64,000 nt of DNA from Bosea sp. ANAM02 (GTDB taxonomy: Bacteria; Pseudomonadota; Alphaproteobacteria; Rhizobiales; Beijerinckiaceae), in assembly GCF_011764485.1 (NCBI RefSeq), contig NZ_AP022848.1, positions 2,756,001 through 2,820,000 of the forward strand. The letters are read 5' to 3'. Shown one piece after another: positions 9,460-19,529 of this stretch. Made by a program: the position numbers and the translations under genes. Under the pieces are notes generated by a model. The model worked only from the letters and a program-made list of their open reading frames with translations, was not told the DNA's origin and made no database searches. The number at the start of each line of letters is the position of its first letter. Position 1 is the first letter of the stretch.

Positions 9460-9589
9460 GTCATTCCGGGGCTCCGCGCAGCGAAGAACCCGGAACCCAC
9501 GACTGGGTGAGACATCTTGTGCCGGATTGCAGGCGATCCACCCAGTCGTGGGTTCCGGGTTCATGCCTGCGGCATGCCCCGTAATGACA
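9460..9589. repeat. ATTCCGGG-family palindromic repeat (about 130 bp)
   Basis: The left arm begins GTCATTCCGGGGC and continues through GAACCCGGAACCCACGACTGGGTG. The right arm is its near reverse complement, CACCCAGTCGTGGGTTCCGGGTTC through GTAATGAC. The centre carries a variable ~30-base loop. Further copies lie at 22562, 24478, 40788, 45009, 50895 and 59884. The block fills most of the 348-base gap between pyrH and the VOC gene. Confidence 0.85.
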
Positions 9590-9703
9590 GTCGTACAGCT
9601 CCGACCGGAAGGGATTGATCGTAGAGCGCAGGCGCTTTTCGATGGATCTCGGGTCGGCGCTGCTACGCAGTTTTCCGGGATGACGTTGGAAATCGGCGGA
9701 GGC

Positions 9704-10117
9704 TTAATAGGTCTTCCACAGGCCGGGCGTCGCCAGCTCCAGCAGATGCCCGTCAGGATCGCGAAAATACAGGCTCGTGCTGCCGCGCTCCCACTGCATT
9801 CGACCCTCCACGGCGATGCCGAACTCTTCCAGCCTGGTCTCCCAGGCCGGAAGCTCTTCGGCATCGATCGCGAAGGCGATGTGCAGCGGCCCGCTGCCGT
9901 CATGCGGCGGGATCGTGCCGCCGGTCGAGGCTTGCGTCTGCAGCGAGGCGCCACGCTGGAACAGCAGCAGCACGTTCGCTCCCCCGACATCATAGGCGAA
10001 GAGCGTCTTCGTCTTGAGCAGCGGCGCGAGGCCGAGTTTGTCCTCGTAGAACATGCTGGCGCGGTCGAGATCGTCGACATAGAGCGCGGTCTCGACGATG
10101 CGGTTGAGGTGAGGCAC
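9704..10117 (-). CDS. VOC-family (glyoxalase/bleomycin resistance-like) protein
   Basis: A small metal-dependent enzyme of the vicinal oxygen chelate superfamily. The substrate is not predictable. The protein has two babbabb halves: LNRIVETALYVDDLDRA with a possible metal His dyad partner near the start, HIAFAIDAEEL in the middle, and the classic FRDPDGHLLELATPG near the end. I prefer the GTG start at 10117 (137 residues) because GGAG lies seven bases upstream and the product then begins directly at the domain. An ATG at 10159 would add 14 residues. It sits on the opposite strand between pyrH and frr and looks like an insertion into that conserved pair. Confidence 0.85.
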   Translation of the reverse strand: MPHLNRIVETALYVDDLDRASMFYEDKLGLAPLLKTKTLFAYDVGGANVLLLFQRGASLQTQASTGGTIPPHDGSGPLHIAFAIDAEELPAWETRLEEFGIAVEGRMQWERGSTSLYFRDPDGHLLELATPGLWKTY

Positions 10118-10365
10118 GGTTTTCTCCACGGTTCCCTGGCGGACGACGCTGGCCGGCAAGCGGGCCGGCCTCTAGGATGAAATAGGCATCCTTGGGCTCC
10201 GGAGCAGCGGATTGGACTGCTTCCCGGTCATGATCCGCCCGCATCGACGCTTTTCCCTTGCTCATCGCGGGGGAAAATGCTGTTCGAGGATGTCAATCTT
10301 GACCCTGCGCGGCCTCGCCGCCATGGTCTCGCCGATTTTGAACTACCTGCAAGGTCCCGATTGAA

Positions 10366-10929
10366 ATGGCCCAGACGACGTTCGACCTCGCCGACATCAA
10401 GCGCCGCATGGCCGGTGCGGTGCAGTCCTTCAAGGGCGATCTCGCCTCGCTGCGCTCCGGCCGCGCCTCCGCCAACATGCTCGACCCGATCATGGTCGAG
10501 GCCTATGGTGCCCGCACCCCGCTGAGCCAGCTCGCCACGGTCTCCGTGCCGGAGCCGCGCCTGCTCAGCGTGCAGGTCTGGGACCGCTCGATGGTCAACG
10601 CCGTCGACAAGGCCGTGCGCGAATCCGATCTCGGCCTCAACCCGCAGACAGAAGGCCAGGTCCTGCGCATCCGCATCCCCGAGCTGAACGAGCAGCGCCG
10701 CAAGGAGATGGTCAAGGTCGCGCATAAATATGCCGAGGAGGCCAAGGTCGCCGTGCGCCATGTCCGTCGCGACGGCATCGACGTCGTCAAGAAGCTCGAG
10801 AAGGACGGCGACATGACCAAGGACGACGCCGCCCGCAATTCCGACCTCGTCCAGAAGGCGACCGACCAGCACATCGCCGAGATCGACCAGGCGCTTGCAG
10901 CGAAGGAAAAGGAAATCCTGCACGTCTGA
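10366..10929 (+). CDS. frr: Ribosome recycling factor
   Basis: Releases the 70S ribosome from mRNA after termination together with EF-G. It has 187 residues, as usual (E. coli 185). It shows [18 protein letters not shown] near the start and the hinge and tail sequence [23 protein letters not shown] at 10366 has a modest AAGG about 12 bases upstream. Its stop (10927-10929) is followed after 59 bases by uppS. Confidence 0.97.
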   Translation: MAQTTFDLADIKRRMAGAVQSFKGDLASLRSGRASANMLDPIMVEAYGARTPLSQLATVSVPEPRLLSVQVWDRSMVNAVDKAVRESDLGLNPQTEGQVLRIRIPELNEQRRKEMVKVAHKYAEEAKVAVRHVRRDGIDVVKKLEKDGDMTKDDAARNSDLVQKATDQHIAEIDQALAAKEKEILHV

Positions 10930-10988
10930 TGTCCCGCGCGGGCGATCTCCCGCGCTCCTTCGGCCGAAGCCGAGCGAGGCTTATCCGC

Positions 10989-11747
10989 ATGTCATCCGGT
11001 CCGCGCGACGCAGACGTGTCCAACCCGGCCCATGTCGCCATCATCATGGACGGCAACGGGCGCTGGGCGCAGATGCGCGGGCTGCCGCGGCAGGAGGGCC
11101 ATCGCCGCGGGCTGGAGGCGCTGCGGCGTACCGTGCGCAATGCCAGCGATCTCGGCATCCGGTACCTGACGCTCTACTCGTTCTCGACCGAGAACTGGCG
11201 CCGTCCCTACGCGGAAGTCTCCTTCCTAATGGGGCTGCTCAAGCATTTCGTCGAGAAGGACCTCGCCGAGCTCTCGGCCGCCAATGTCCGGGTGCGCATC
11301 ATCGGCAGCCGGGACGATCTGGCGGCCGATCTGCGCCGGCTCGTCGAGCACGCCGAAGCCAGCACCCGCGACAATACCGGGCTCGTGCTGGTCATCGCCT
11401 TCAATTACGGCTCGCGTGACGAGATCATTCGCGCGACGCGACGGCTGGCGGCCGATGCCGTGGCGGGACGGATCGATCCGGCCGCGATCGACGAGGCCGC
11501 GATCGCAGGCCGGCTCGACACCCACGACATTCCCGATCCCGAACTGGTCATCCGAACCTCGGGCGAGACCCGCATCTCGAACTTCCTGCTCTGGCAGGCG
11601 GCCTATGCGGAGTTCATTTTCGCGCCGGTGATGTGGCCCGATTTCGACCGCGCCGCCTTCGAGGACGCGCTCGCCCAGTACCGCCAGCGCGAGCGCCGCT
11701 TCGGTGGCTTGTCCACGCCCTCCGACCGCAGCGTGGGCGTCGCGTGA
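10989..11747 (+). CDS. uppS: Undecaprenyl diphosphate synthase (cis-prenyltransferase)
   Basis: Adds isopentenyl units to farnesyl diphosphate to make the C55 lipid carrier for peptidoglycan and O-antigen. It has 252 residues. The signature [13 protein letters not shown] is at 15-27 with catalytic D21, followed by the STENWRRP motif and [24 protein letters not shown] in shorter pieces near the C-terminus. I use ATG at 10989 (GAGG nine bases upstream) because it gives the normal family length. An ATG at 10929 overlapping the frr stop would add 20 residues. It overlaps cdsA by four bases. Confidence 0.95.
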   Translation: MSSGPRDADVSNPAHVAIIMDGNGRWAQMRGLPRQEGHRRGLEALRRTVRNASDLGIRYLTLYSFSTENWRRPYAEVSFLMGLLKHFVEKDLAELSAANVRVRIIGSRDDLAADLRRLVEHAEASTRDNTGLVLVIAFNYGSRDEIIRATRRLAADAVAGRIDPAAIDEAAIAGRLDTHDIPDPELVIRTSGETRISNFLLWQAAYAEFIFAPVMWPDFDRAAFEDALAQYRQRERRFGGLSTPSDRSVGVA

Positions 11748-12571
11748 ATGCGCCCAGTCCTCCGGGAACGCCCGCAGGCTCCGAGCTGAGGCTCAGGGTC
11801 ATCTCGGCGCTGGTTCTCGGCGTGCTGATCCTGCTGGTCACGCTCTGGGGCGGCTGGCCCTTCCGCCTCGTCTGGATTCTGGTCGCCGGCCTCGTCGCCT
11901 ACGAGTGGCTCGCGATCATCGGCCGCGGCAATGCGGTTCCCGCCGGCATCGGCGTGGTCGTGGCCGGCCTCGCGCTGGCCTTCTATCCGGCAAGCCCGGC
12001 CGCGCTCGCGGGCACCGCCTCCGCCGCTGCCCTTCTCGGCGCGCTCGCGACGCCTTTCGTGCGCTCGCGCCTGGCGCTGGAACTCTGCGGCGTGGCCTAT
12101 GCGCTGGCCTTCGCGCTGGTCACGCCGGCATTGCGCGATCTTCCGGGTGTCGGTCTTGCGCTGATCCTGTGGAGCTTCGCCGTCGTCTGGCTCACCGATA
12201 TCGGCGCCTATTTCACCGGCCGCAGGCTCGGCGGGCCCAAGCTGATGCCGGCGGTCAGCCCGAAGAAGACCTGGTCGGGCGCGATCGGCGGCGCGGTCGC
12301 CGGCATGATCGGTGGCTATCTCGTCTGGCGGCTGGTGCCGGCGCTGCAGGGCATGAGCGCGGCCGGGCCGGTGATCGCCGCCTCGCTCGCAGGCTCGATC
12401 GTCAGCCAGGCCGGCGACCTGTTCGAATCCGCGCTGAAGCGCCGGTTCGACGCCAAGGATTCGAGCAAGCTCATCCCCGGTCATGGCGGCTTCCTCGACC
12501 GGCTCGACGGCTATTGGGCGGTTCTGGTGCTCGCCGGCTTCGCGCTCTTCGCCCTGCATCTCAACGTCTGA
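11744..12571 (+). CDS. cdsA: Phosphatidate cytidylyltransferase (CDP-diglyceride synthase)
   Basis: Makes CDP-diacylglycerol, the precursor of all bacterial phospholipids, in the inner membrane. It has 275 residues from a GTG at 11744 that overlaps the uppS stop as GTGA, indicating translational coupling. Seven to eight hydrophobic segments are seen. The CdsA signature near the C-terminus is intact ([21 protein letters not shown], read in two pieces around residues 230-250), including the KD pair and HGG. The open frame extends upstream to 11633 inside uppS, but that part is Arg/Pro-rich shadow sequence. Confidence 0.95.
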   Translation: MNAPSPPGTPAGSELRLRVISALVLGVLILLVTLWGGWPFRLVWILVAGLVAYEWLAIIGRGNAVPAGIGVVVAGLALAFYPASPAALAGTASAAALLGALATPFVRSRLALELCGVAYALAFALVTPALRDLPGVGLALILWSFAVVWLTDIGAYFTGRRLGGPKLMPAVSPKKTWSGAIGGAVAGMIGGYLVWRLVPALQGMSAAGPVIAASLAGSIVSQAGDLFESALKRRFDAKDSSKLIPGHGGFLDRLDGYWAVLVLAGFALFALHLNV

Positions 12572-12576
12572 TCCCG

Positions 12577-13758
12577 ATGTCCGTGCGCAGCGTCACGCTT
12601 CTGGGAGCGACGGGCTCCGTCGGGCGCTCGGTCCGCGATGTCGTCGCCGAGAATCCCGATCGCCTCGCGATCGCCAGCGTCGTCGGCGGCCGGGACGCGC
12701 AGGCGCTGGCGCGAACCGCGATCGAGACCGGCGCGTCCTTCGCCGCTCTTGCGGACGCCGCCGGCGGCGAGGCGTTGAGACAGGCGCTGTCGGGCACCGG
12801 AATCGCCAGCGGGGCAGGGCGCTCGGCCGTGCTGGAAGCGGTCGACCGTCCCGCCGATGTCGTCGTCAGCGCGATCTCGGGCGCGGCCGGGCTGGAGGCG
12901 ACCTTCGCCGCGCTCCAGCCGGGGCGCACGATCGCGCTCGCCAACAAGGAAAGCCTGGTCTGCGCCGGCGCCGCCGTGATGGCGCGCGTGGCAGAGGCCG
13001 GCGCCCGGCTGCTGCCGCTCGATTCCGAGCACAACGCATTGTTCCAGGTTCTCGGGGCCGAGCCGCTTTCCTCGGTCCGCAGCATGACGCTGACCGCCTC
13101 AGGCGGACCGTTCCGGACCTGGAGCGCCGAGCGCATCGCGGCGGCGACGCCCGGCCAGGCGCTGAAGCACCCGAACTATGCGATGGGCGCCAAGATCACG
13201 ATCGACTCCGCCAGCATGATGAACAAGGGACTTGAGCTGATCGAGGCCCGCTTCCTGTTCGATCTGCGGCCGGACCAGCTCGACGTGCTCGTCCATCCCC
13301 AGCAGATCGTCCACGGTCTCGTCACCTTCCGCGACGGCTCGGTCAGCGCCGGCATGGCGGTGCCGGACATGCGGGTCGCGGCGGCGCATTGCCTCGGCAT
13401 CGACAACCGCCTCGACGCGCCGCCTTCGCGCTTCCTCGATCTGGCGCTGGCGGCACCGCTCTCCTTCGAGCGGCCCGATCTCGTCCGCTTTCCGGCGCTC
13501 GCACTCGCGATGAGCGCCTTGCGCGAAGGCGGCGCGATGCCGGCCGTGCTCAACGCCGCCAACGAGGTCGCCGTCGCCGCCTTTCTGGAGGGCCGGCTCC
13601 GCTTTCCCGATATCGCCGCATTGGTGGAGGCGGTCTGCGCGGCTTCGACGACGGGGTCCAAGGCTCCGGATGACGTCGCCGCGGCTCTCGCCGTTGACCA
13701 AGATTCGCGAAGGCGGGCTGCCTCGCTCTTGTCGCAAGCTCGGTTCACTGTCACCTAA
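12577..13758 (+). CDS. dxr: 1-deoxy-D-xylulose 5-phosphate reductoisomerase
   Basis: Second step of the non-mevalonate isoprenoid pathway, NADPH dependent. It has 393 residues. The NADPH-binding GATGSVG is at 10-16, and ALANKESLV, LPLDSEHNA (metal and substrate site), TASGGPF and KHPNYAMGAKITIDSA follow in the usual order. ATG at 12577 lies five bases after the cdsA stop. Placement next to uppS puts isoprenoid precursor and carrier synthesis in one operon. No clear ribosome site is seen, which fits coupling to cdsA. Confidence 0.97.
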   Translation: MSVRSVTLLGATGSVGRSVRDVVAENPDRLAIASVVGGRDAQALARTAIETGASFAALADAAGGEALRQALSGTGIASGAGRSAVLEAVDRPADVVVSAISGAAGLEATFAALQPGRTIALANKESLVCAGAAVMARVAEAGARLLPLDSEHNALFQVLGAEPLSSVRSMTLTASGGPFRTWSAERIAAATPGQALKHPNYAMGAKITIDSASMMNKGLELIEARFLFDLRPDQLDVLVHPQQIVHGLVTFRDGSVSAGMAVPDMRVAAAHCLGIDNRLDAPPSRFLDLALAAPLSFERPDLVRFPALALAMSALREGGAMPAVLNAANEVAVAAFLEGRLRFPDIAALVEAVCAASTTGSKAPDDVAAALAVDQDSRRRAASLLSQARFTVT

Positions 13759-13788
13759 AGGCCGACAGGGGCCCTGGGGGTAAGTTTC

Positions 13789-14937
13789 ATGGAATTCGCA
13801 GCGTCGCTCTGGAATGCCGGACACTTCGTGCTCGGTTATCTGCTGCCGTTCCTGTTCGTCCTGACCGTCGTCGTCTTCTTCCACGAGCTCGGACATTTCC
13901 TGGTCGGCCGCTGGTGCGGGGTCGACGTCAAGACCTTCTCGATCGGCTTCGGTCGCGAGATCTTCGGCTTCAACGACCGGCACGGCACGCGCTGGCGCTT
14001 CGCGCTGATTCCACTCGGCGGCTACGTCAAGTTTTCCGGCGATGCCGACGCCGCCAGCGCGCCCGACGATGCGGCTGTCGGCCGCATGTCGGCGCAGGAG
14101 CGCGCGCGCTCCTTCCCGGCGCAGTCGCTCGGCGAGCGGGCGGCGATCGTCGCTGCCGGCCCGATCGCGAATTTCCTACTGGCGATCCTGATCTTCGCCG
14201 GCTCGGCCTTCTTCTTCGGCAAGCAGGTGCTGATACCGCGCGTCGATGCCGTCGTCGCCGGGAGCGCCGCGGAGAAGGCGGGCCTGAAGGCGGGCGACAT
14301 CGTGATCGCCATCGACGGTCAGAAGGTCGCCAGCTTCTCCGACATGCAGCGCATCGTCTCGATCCGACCCGAGGAGCGCCTCGAGGTCTCGATCGAACGC
14401 GCCGGCGGCACGGTGACGCTTCCGGTGACCCCGACGCTCACCGAAATCAAGACCCAGCTCGGCACGCAGCGGATCGGCGTGATCGGCGTCAGGGCTTCGC
14501 CGCGCCCGGAAGATTGGAAGACGCAACGATTCGGACTGCTGGATTCCGCCAAGGCCGGTCTGGTCGAGACCTGGTTCGTGGTGACCCGGACCTATGATTA
14601 CGTCGCCAAGCTGGTGACGGGGCGCGAATCCACCGACCAGCTCTCAGGCCCGATTCGGATCGCCCAGGTTTCCGGCGTGGTCGCCTCGAATGGCGGTTTT
14701 CTCGGGCTGATCAACCTCGCCGCCATCCTCTCGGTCTCGATCGGCCTGATGAATCTGGTGCCGGTTCCGATGCTCGATGGCGGACATCTGCTGTTCTATC
14801 TCTACGAGGCCCTGCGCGGCCGGCCGCTGAGCCCGCGGGCGCAGGAAATCGGCTTCCGGGTGGGGCTCGCGCTCGTGCTGATGCTGATGCTGTTCGTGAC
14901 CTGGAACGACATCGTTCATGTCCGGGGAATGCTGTAA
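13789..14937 (+). CDS. rseP: RIP metalloprotease (site-2 protease family)
   Basis: Intramembrane zinc protease that cleaves anti-sigma factors within the inner membrane and removes signal-peptide remnants. It has 382 residues. The HELGH zinc motif is at 32-36 in the first membrane helix, a PDZ domain lies at about 150-215 (KAGLKAGDIVIAIDG), and the second zinc ligand is in PMLDGGH with D330 near the C-terminal helices. One PDZ domain is visible where E. coli RseP has two. ATG at 13789 has GGGGG upstream. It sits between dxr and bamA, the standard order. Confidence 0.95.
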   Translation: MEFAASLWNAGHFVLGYLLPFLFVLTVVVFFHELGHFLVGRWCGVDVKTFSIGFGREIFGFNDRHGTRWRFALIPLGGYVKFSGDADAASAPDDAAVGRMSAQERARSFPAQSLGERAAIVAAGPIANFLLAILIFAGSAFFFGKQVLIPRVDAVVAGSAAEKAGLKAGDIVIAIDGQKVASFSDMQRIVSIRPEERLEVSIERAGGTVTLPVTPTLTEIKTQLGTQRIGVIGVRASPRPEDWKTQRFGLLDSAKAGLVETWFVVTRTYDYVAKLVTGRESTDQLSGPIRIAQVSGVVASNGGFLGLINLAAILSVSIGLMNLVPVPMLDGGHLLFYLYEALRGRPLSPRAQEIGFRVGLALVLMLMLFVTWNDIVHVRGML

Positions 14938-15037
14938 AACCGCTTTCGCGCGCATGGTTTGCGGCGGAAAAACGGCATGCTGCGTGGCCCTCCGGCAACG
15001 AGATTTCTAAAAACGCTTTATTAACGATGATCGCGGT

Positions 15038-15065
15038 TTGCACCCTGCCGGAAACTTTGTAGAAG
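15038..15065 (+). promoter_or_regulatory. Possible promoter upstream of bamA
   Basis: TTGCAC (15038-15043) and TAGAAG (15060-15065) are spaced by 16 bases in a locally AT-richer stretch about 90 bases before the bamA start. The 216-base gap after rseP suggests bamA has its own promoter. The hexamers are a by-eye guess. Confidence 0.3.
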
Positions 15066-15153
15066 CGATTGAACCGCAATGTCCCCGTGCCGCCGTTGGT
15101 TGATGGCGGTCCCCGTTTGGGGTGGTGACCAGAGAGATGGAATAGGCGACCCG

Positions 15154-17649
15154 ATGACGTCGACCCAAAAGAGCCGGACCAGGATGCGGCTCTCTCGATC
15201 GATCGGACTTTCGGCTTTGATGCTGGCCGTGAGTGGTGGTGTGGCTTTCGCGCAGGCCGTGGTCGTCCACGGCAATCGGCGGGTCGATGCGGAGACGATC
15301 CGCTCCTACGCCGTCGGTCGCGAGAACCCCCAGGAAATCCGCGAGAGCCTGCTGGCGACCGGCCTGTTCAGCAGCGTGCAGGTCAGCCGGCGCGGTTCCC
15401 AGGTCGTCGTGTCGGTCCAGGAGCAGGGCGGCACGGTCAATCGCGTCGCCTTCGAGGGCAACCGCAAGCTGAAGAGCGAGCAGCTTTCGCAGATCGTGCA
15501 GTCGCGTGCCGGCGGCCCGGTCAGCCAGGCCCTGATCAATTCCGATGCCGAGCGCCTGCGCGAGGCATATCGCCGGGCCGGCTACGGCCTGTCTTCGGTG
15601 AGCGGCCGCGTGGCTCCGCTGCCGAACGGTCGCCAGGATATCGTCTTCACCGTCAACGAGAGCGGCAAGACCGGCATCAAGTCGATCAACTTCACAGGAA
15701 ACCAGGCCTATTCGGCCGGGCGCCTGCGCGGTCTGATGGCCTCGACGGAATCGAATTTCCTGAGCTGGATCAAGACCTCGGACGTCTATGATCCCGACCG
15801 GATCAACTCGGATCTCGATCTCATCCGCCGCTTCTACCTGAAGAACGGCTATGCCGATTTCCAGGTCGTCAACAGCGGCGCGCGCTTCGACGAGGCGGCC
15901 GGCGGCTGGGTCGTCGATATTCAGGTCTCGGAAGGTCCGCAGTACCAGGTCGGTAACGTCTCGGTCGATTCCTCGCTGCGCGATGTCGATGCCGCTGCCC
16001 TGCAGCGCTACGTCGCGACCTCCACCGGCGACACTTACAATGCCGAGGCGGTCGAGAAGTCGCTGGTCGCGCTCACCACGGAAGTGGCTCGCCGCGGCCA
16101 TGCCTTCGCCCAGGTGCGCCCGCGCGGCGATCGCGATGCCGCGGGCCGCATGATCGGCATCACCTATGTCGTCGACGAAGGCCCGCGGGTCTATGTCGAG
16201 CGCATCAACGTGCGCGGCAACACCCGTACCCGCGACTATGTCGTGCGTCGCGAGCTCGATCTCGGCGAGGGCGATGCCTACAACAAGGTCATGGTCGATC
16301 GTGCCGAGCGTCGCCTGAACAATCTCGGCTTCTTCACCAAGGTCCGCATCACCAACGAGCCGGGCTCGGCGCCGGATCGCGTCGTCGTCAATATCGATGT
16401 CGAGGACAAGGCGACCGGCTCCTTCTCGGTCGCGGGCGGTTACTCGACCTCGGACGGCGTCATCGGCGAAATCTCGCTGTCGGAATCGAACTTCCTCGGC
16501 CGTGGTCAGTTCGTCCGTATCGCGGGCACGCTCGGCCAGCGGACGCAGGGCATCGATTTCTCGTTCACCGAGCCCTATTTCCTGGGCTATCGCGTGGCGG
16601 CGGGTATCGACCTGTTCTCGAAGTACAACGACAACTACAACACCGGCCGCTTCGAGAGCCGCGTGACCGGCGGGCAGGTGCGCTTCACCTTCCCGATCAC
16701 GGAGGAGTTCTCGGTCACGCCGCGCTACTCGCTCTACACGACCGAGATCGACATCCCGAACGAGATCAGCCGTCCTTATAACGACTGTACCTTCCCGATC
16801 GCGGGCATCACGCCGACGGGCGGTGCGGGTGACCTCTACAACTGCGTGACCAACGGCGAGGCGACGGTGGCGGTCAAGGAGGCCCAGGGCACGACCCTGA
16901 CCTCGCTCGTCGGCCTGAACTTCAACTACAACTCGCTCGACAACGTCCAGAACCCGCGCAACGGCTTCATCGCAGAGCTGAAGCCGGAATTCGCCGGCCT
17001 CGGCGGCGACTCGAAGTTCCTGCGCATCTCCGCCGATGCCCGCTATTATCGCGAGATCTTCGACGACGTCGTCGGTTTCCTGCGCGTCCAGGGCGGTCAC
17101 GTCCAGGCGACCAGCGGCAACCTGCGCATGGTCGATCACTACTTCCTCGGCCCGTCGCTGGTGCGTGGCTTCGCGCCCTCCGGCATCGGCCCGCGCGACG
17201 TGCTGAACGATCCGACGGCGAACGCGGTGGGCGGTACGACCTATTTCGGCGGCACCGTCGAATTGCAGTTCCCGCTCTTCGGTCTGCCGCGCGATCTCGG
17301 CCTGCGCGGTGCGGTCTTCGCCGATGCCGGCACGCTGTTCCACTATGACGGCGGCTCGAAGTCGGTGGCCTTTGCCTGCCCGGCCGGTTCGGAGGCACGC
17401 CAGTACAACGTCATCACCGGTGGCGCCCAGTCGAATATCGGCTGTATCCGCGACAAGAACATCCTGCGCTCGTCGGTGGGCGTGAGCCTGCTCTGGCAGT
17501 CGCCGCTCGGCCCGATCCGGTTCGACTACGCCTACGCGTTGACCAAGGATGACGGCCAGATCGGCATCAATCCGCAGACCGGTATCGTCGGCAAGTATGG
17601 CGGCGACCGCCTCCAGGCCTTCCGCTTCTCGGGCGGCACCCGCTTCTGA
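15154..17649 (+). CDS. bamA: Outer membrane protein assembly factor BamA
   Basis: Omp85-family protein that inserts beta-barrel proteins into the outer membrane. It has 831 residues. A signal peptide of about 32 residues ends near VAFAQA. Five POTRA-type repeats fill about residues 33-430 (VNRVAFEGNRKL is typical). A 16-strand barrel follows, with GGYSTSDGVIGEISLSESNF at its beginning, the LVRGFAPSGIGPRD segment of the conserved L6 loop region, and a terminal Phe in GGTRF. The start at 15154 is chosen because it gives a short basic n-region; the frame is open to 15079. It lies between rseP and lpxD as in most alphaproteobacteria. Confidence 0.97.
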   Translation: MTSTQKSRTRMRLSRSIGLSALMLAVSGGVAFAQAVVVHGNRRVDAETIRSYAVGRENPQEIRESLLATGLFSSVQVSRRGSQVVVSVQEQGGTVNRVAFEGNRKLKSEQLSQIVQSRAGGPVSQALINSDAERLREAYRRAGYGLSSVSGRVAPLPNGRQDIVFTVNESGKTGIKSINFTGNQAYSAGRLRGLMASTESNFLSWIKTSDVYDPDRINSDLDLIRRFYLKNGYADFQVVNSGARFDEAAGGWVVDIQVSEGPQYQVGNVSVDSSLRDVDAAALQRYVATSTGDTYNAEAVEKSLVALTTEVARRGHAFAQVRPRGDRDAAGRMIGITYVVDEGPRVYVERINVRGNTRTRDYVVRRELDLGEGDAYNKVMVDRAERRLNNLGFFTKVRITNEPGSAPDRVVVNIDVEDKATGSFSVAGGYSTSDGVIGEISLSESNFLGRGQFVRIAGTLGQRTQGIDFSFTEPYFLGYRVAAGIDLFSKYNDNYNTGRFESRVTGGQVRFTFPITEEFSVTPRYSLYTTEIDIPNEISRPYNDCTFPIAGITPTGGAGDLYNCVTNGEATVAVKEAQGTTLTSLVGLNFNYNSLDNVQNPRNGFIAELKPEFAGLGGDSKFLRISADARYYREIFDDVVGFLRVQGGHVQATSGNLRMVDHYFLGPSLVRGFAPSGIGPRDVLNDPTANAVGGTTYFGGTVELQFPLFGLPRDLGLRGAVFADAGTLFHYDGGSKSVAFACPAGSEARQYNVITGGAQSNIGCIRDKNILRSSVGVSLLWQSPLGPIRFDYAYALTKDDGQIGINPQTGIVGKYGGDRLQAFRFSGGTRF

Positions 17650-17664
17650 CGTAGCGGGGCTTCG

Positions 17665-17709
17665 GCATCGACCGGGAAGCGGTTCCAGCTTCCTGGAACA
17701 AATCGATGC
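17665..17709. repeat. Short palindromic repeat, GCAT...ATGC family (copy 3)
   Basis: GCATCG and CGATGC form the outer arms, GGAAGC with GCTTCC the inner arms, around GGTTCCA, and GATAAC follows. The layout is that of copies at 7376, 8489 and 30568. It lies in the bamA-lpxD gap. Confidence 0.6.
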
Positions 17710-17778
17710 GATAACAACGACATGGATCGCCATCCTCGCGTCCGGTGGGATGCGCGGCGATCCGCTCCGGACCGGATC

Positions 17779-18840
17779 ATGGCAGAGCCTGTTTTCTTTC
17801 CCTTCGCGACCTCGCTGGACTTCGGCGGGGTCGCAAGCATTTCAGGCGCTCTCCTGCCGGATAGCGTTGAAGCGTCCCGCAAGCTCGACGGCATCGCCGC
17901 GCTCGAGAATGCGGGCCCGGCCGATCTCGCCTATATGGACAATCCGAAATACACGGAGGCCCTGGCGGCGACCAAGGCGGGCCTGTGTCTCGTCTCGCCG
18001 CGTTTCGCCGATCGCGTTCCGGCGGGAACGGTGGCGCTGGTTTCGCCCGCGCCCTATCACGCCTTCGCGAAGGTGATGGCGCATTGCTTTCCGAATGCGC
18101 TGAAGCCTGAATCGGTCTTCGCCTCGCAGGGCGTCGCGCCCGGCGCCATCGTCCATGCCACCGCCGTGCTGGAGGCGGGCGTCACCGTCGATCCGGGCGC
18201 GGTGGTAGGGCCGGGCGCCGAGATCGGGGCCGGAACCGTGGTGGCCTCGCATGCGGTCATCGGCCCGCAGGTCCGGATCGGCCGCAACTGCTCGATCGGG
18301 GCGGGCAGCACGATCCAGGCCTCGCTGATCGGCAACCGCGTCATCGTCCATCCCGGCGCGCGGATCGGGCAGGACGGCTTCGGCTTCGCGATGAGCCCCA
18401 AGGGGCACATGAAGGTGCCGCAGGTCGGCCGCGTCATCATCCAGGACGATGTCGAGATCGGCGCCAACAGCACGATCGACCGCGGCGCCAGCCGCGACAC
18501 GGTGATCGGCGAGGGCACCAAGATCGATAACCTCGTCCAGATCGGCCATAACTGCGTGATCGGGCGCCATTGCGTGATCTGCGCGCAGACCGGTCTCGCT
18601 GGCTCCTCGACGCTCGAGGATTTCGTCGTGCTCGGCGGGCAGGTCGGGCTCGCCGGACATCTCACCATCGGCGTCGGAGCCCAGATCGCGGCGCAGAGCG
18701 GCGTCGCCGGCGACGTCCCGCGCGGCGCGCGCTATGGCGGCTATCCGGCCCAGCCGGCGCTCGGCTGGGCGCGCGAGACGGCGCTCCTCAAGACCCTGGT
18801 CGCCAATCGCGGCAAGAAGCCGGACGCATCGCAGGGCTGA
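17779..18840 (+). CDS. lpxD: UDP-3-O-(3-hydroxyacyl)glucosamine N-acyltransferase
   Basis: Third step of lipid A synthesis: transfers a hydroxyacyl chain from ACP to the amine of the UDP-sugar. It has 353 residues. An N-terminal uridine-binding domain (to about residue 105) is followed by a left-handed beta-helix of hexapeptide repeats, with the active-site region [13 protein letters not shown] and [14 protein letters not shown] at 17779 is preferred because the product then starts at the domain ([17 protein letters not shown]). An upstream ATG at 17722 adds 19 Arg-rich residues. No strong ribosome site is seen at either. Confidence 0.95.
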   Translation: MAEPVFFPFATSLDFGGVASISGALLPDSVEASRKLDGIAALENAGPADLAYMDNPKYTEALAATKAGLCLVSPRFADRVPAGTVALVSPAPYHAFAKVMAHCFPNALKPESVFASQGVAPGAIVHATAVLEAGVTVDPGAVVGPGAEIGAGTVVASHAVIGPQVRIGRNCSIGAGSTIQASLIGNRVIVHPGARIGQDGFGFAMSPKGHMKVPQVGRVIIQDDVEIGANSTIDRGASRDTVIGEGTKIDNLVQIGHNCVIGRHCVICAQTGLAGSSTLEDFVVLGGQVGLAGHLTIGVGAQIAAQSGVAGDVPRGARYGGYPAQPALGWARETALLKTLVANRGKKPDASQG

Positions 18841-19035
18841 AACAGGCGCTCCACCGTCGTTGGATGGGGCTTTCTGCCGCGAAAGCTGAGAATCTTGTTG
18901 CCGAACCCGCTTCGTTTCCGGCAAAGCGGCGGAAGGCTTTGAAATCGTGGCCGGTTGCAGGAGCATTGCCTGTTTCCGGCCGCAGACGTGAATGCAAGGC
19001 GCGGCCCGGCGAAGGCACGCGGGAGAAGACAGACC

Positions 19036-19494
19036 ATGAGCGAGGCGACGACGGCGCTGGGTGTGATCGACATCCAGAGGATCATGGCCAGCATTCCGCA
19101 CCGGTACCCGTTCCTGCTGGTCGATCGGGTCGTCGAGATCGACGGTGACGCCTCCGGCGTCGGCATCAAGAACGTCACCGCCAATGAGCCCCAGTTCACC
19201 GGCCATTTTCCGGAGCGGCCGGTGTTCCCGGGCGTTCTGATGATCGAAGCGATGGCGCAGACGGCCGGCGTCCTGGTCGTGAACGCCAGCGAATTCGGCG
19301 ACAAGCAGGTCAAGACCGTGCTCTTCACCACGATCGACAAGGCGAAGTTCCGCAAGCCGGTCACGCCGGGCGACCAGATCCGCTTCCACCTCACCAAGCT
19401 CGCCCGCAAGCGCAACATCTTCTTCTATCGCGGCGAGGCGCGGGTCGATGGCGCGCTCGTGGCCGAAGCTGAAATTTCGGCGATGGTCGTTTGA
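19036..19494 (+). CDS. fabZ: 3-hydroxyacyl-[ACP] dehydratase FabZ
   Basis: Hot-dog fold dehydratase of the fatty acid elongation cycle. It competes with LpxA for hydroxyacyl-ACP. It has 152 residues. PHRYPFLLVDR starts at 21, and catalytic H57 and E71 lie in GHFPERPVFPGVLMIEAMAQ. ATG at 19036 follows GGGAGAAG. The frame is open upstream to 18955, but that part is not family-like. The stop (19492-19494) is followed by lpxA after 35 bases, the usual fabZ-lpxA pairing. Confidence 0.97.
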   Translation: MSEATTALGVIDIQRIMASIPHRYPFLLVDRVVEIDGDASGVGIKNVTANEPQFTGHFPERPVFPGVLMIEAMAQTAGVLVVNASEFGDKQVKTVLFTTIDKAKFRKPVTPGDQIRFHLTKLARKRNIFFYRGEARVDGALVAEAEISAMVV

Positions 19495-19529
19495 GCGTCG
19501 GGTCGGTTCAGGATCAGGGCAGCGTCTCG

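Noticed and set aside
15007..17733. A 908-codon open frame on the minus strand opposite bamA
   Set aside because: It covers bamA exactly in the shadow frame, with low-complexity Arg/Asp/Ala sequence and no recognisable domain. BamA on the plus strand is unmistakable.
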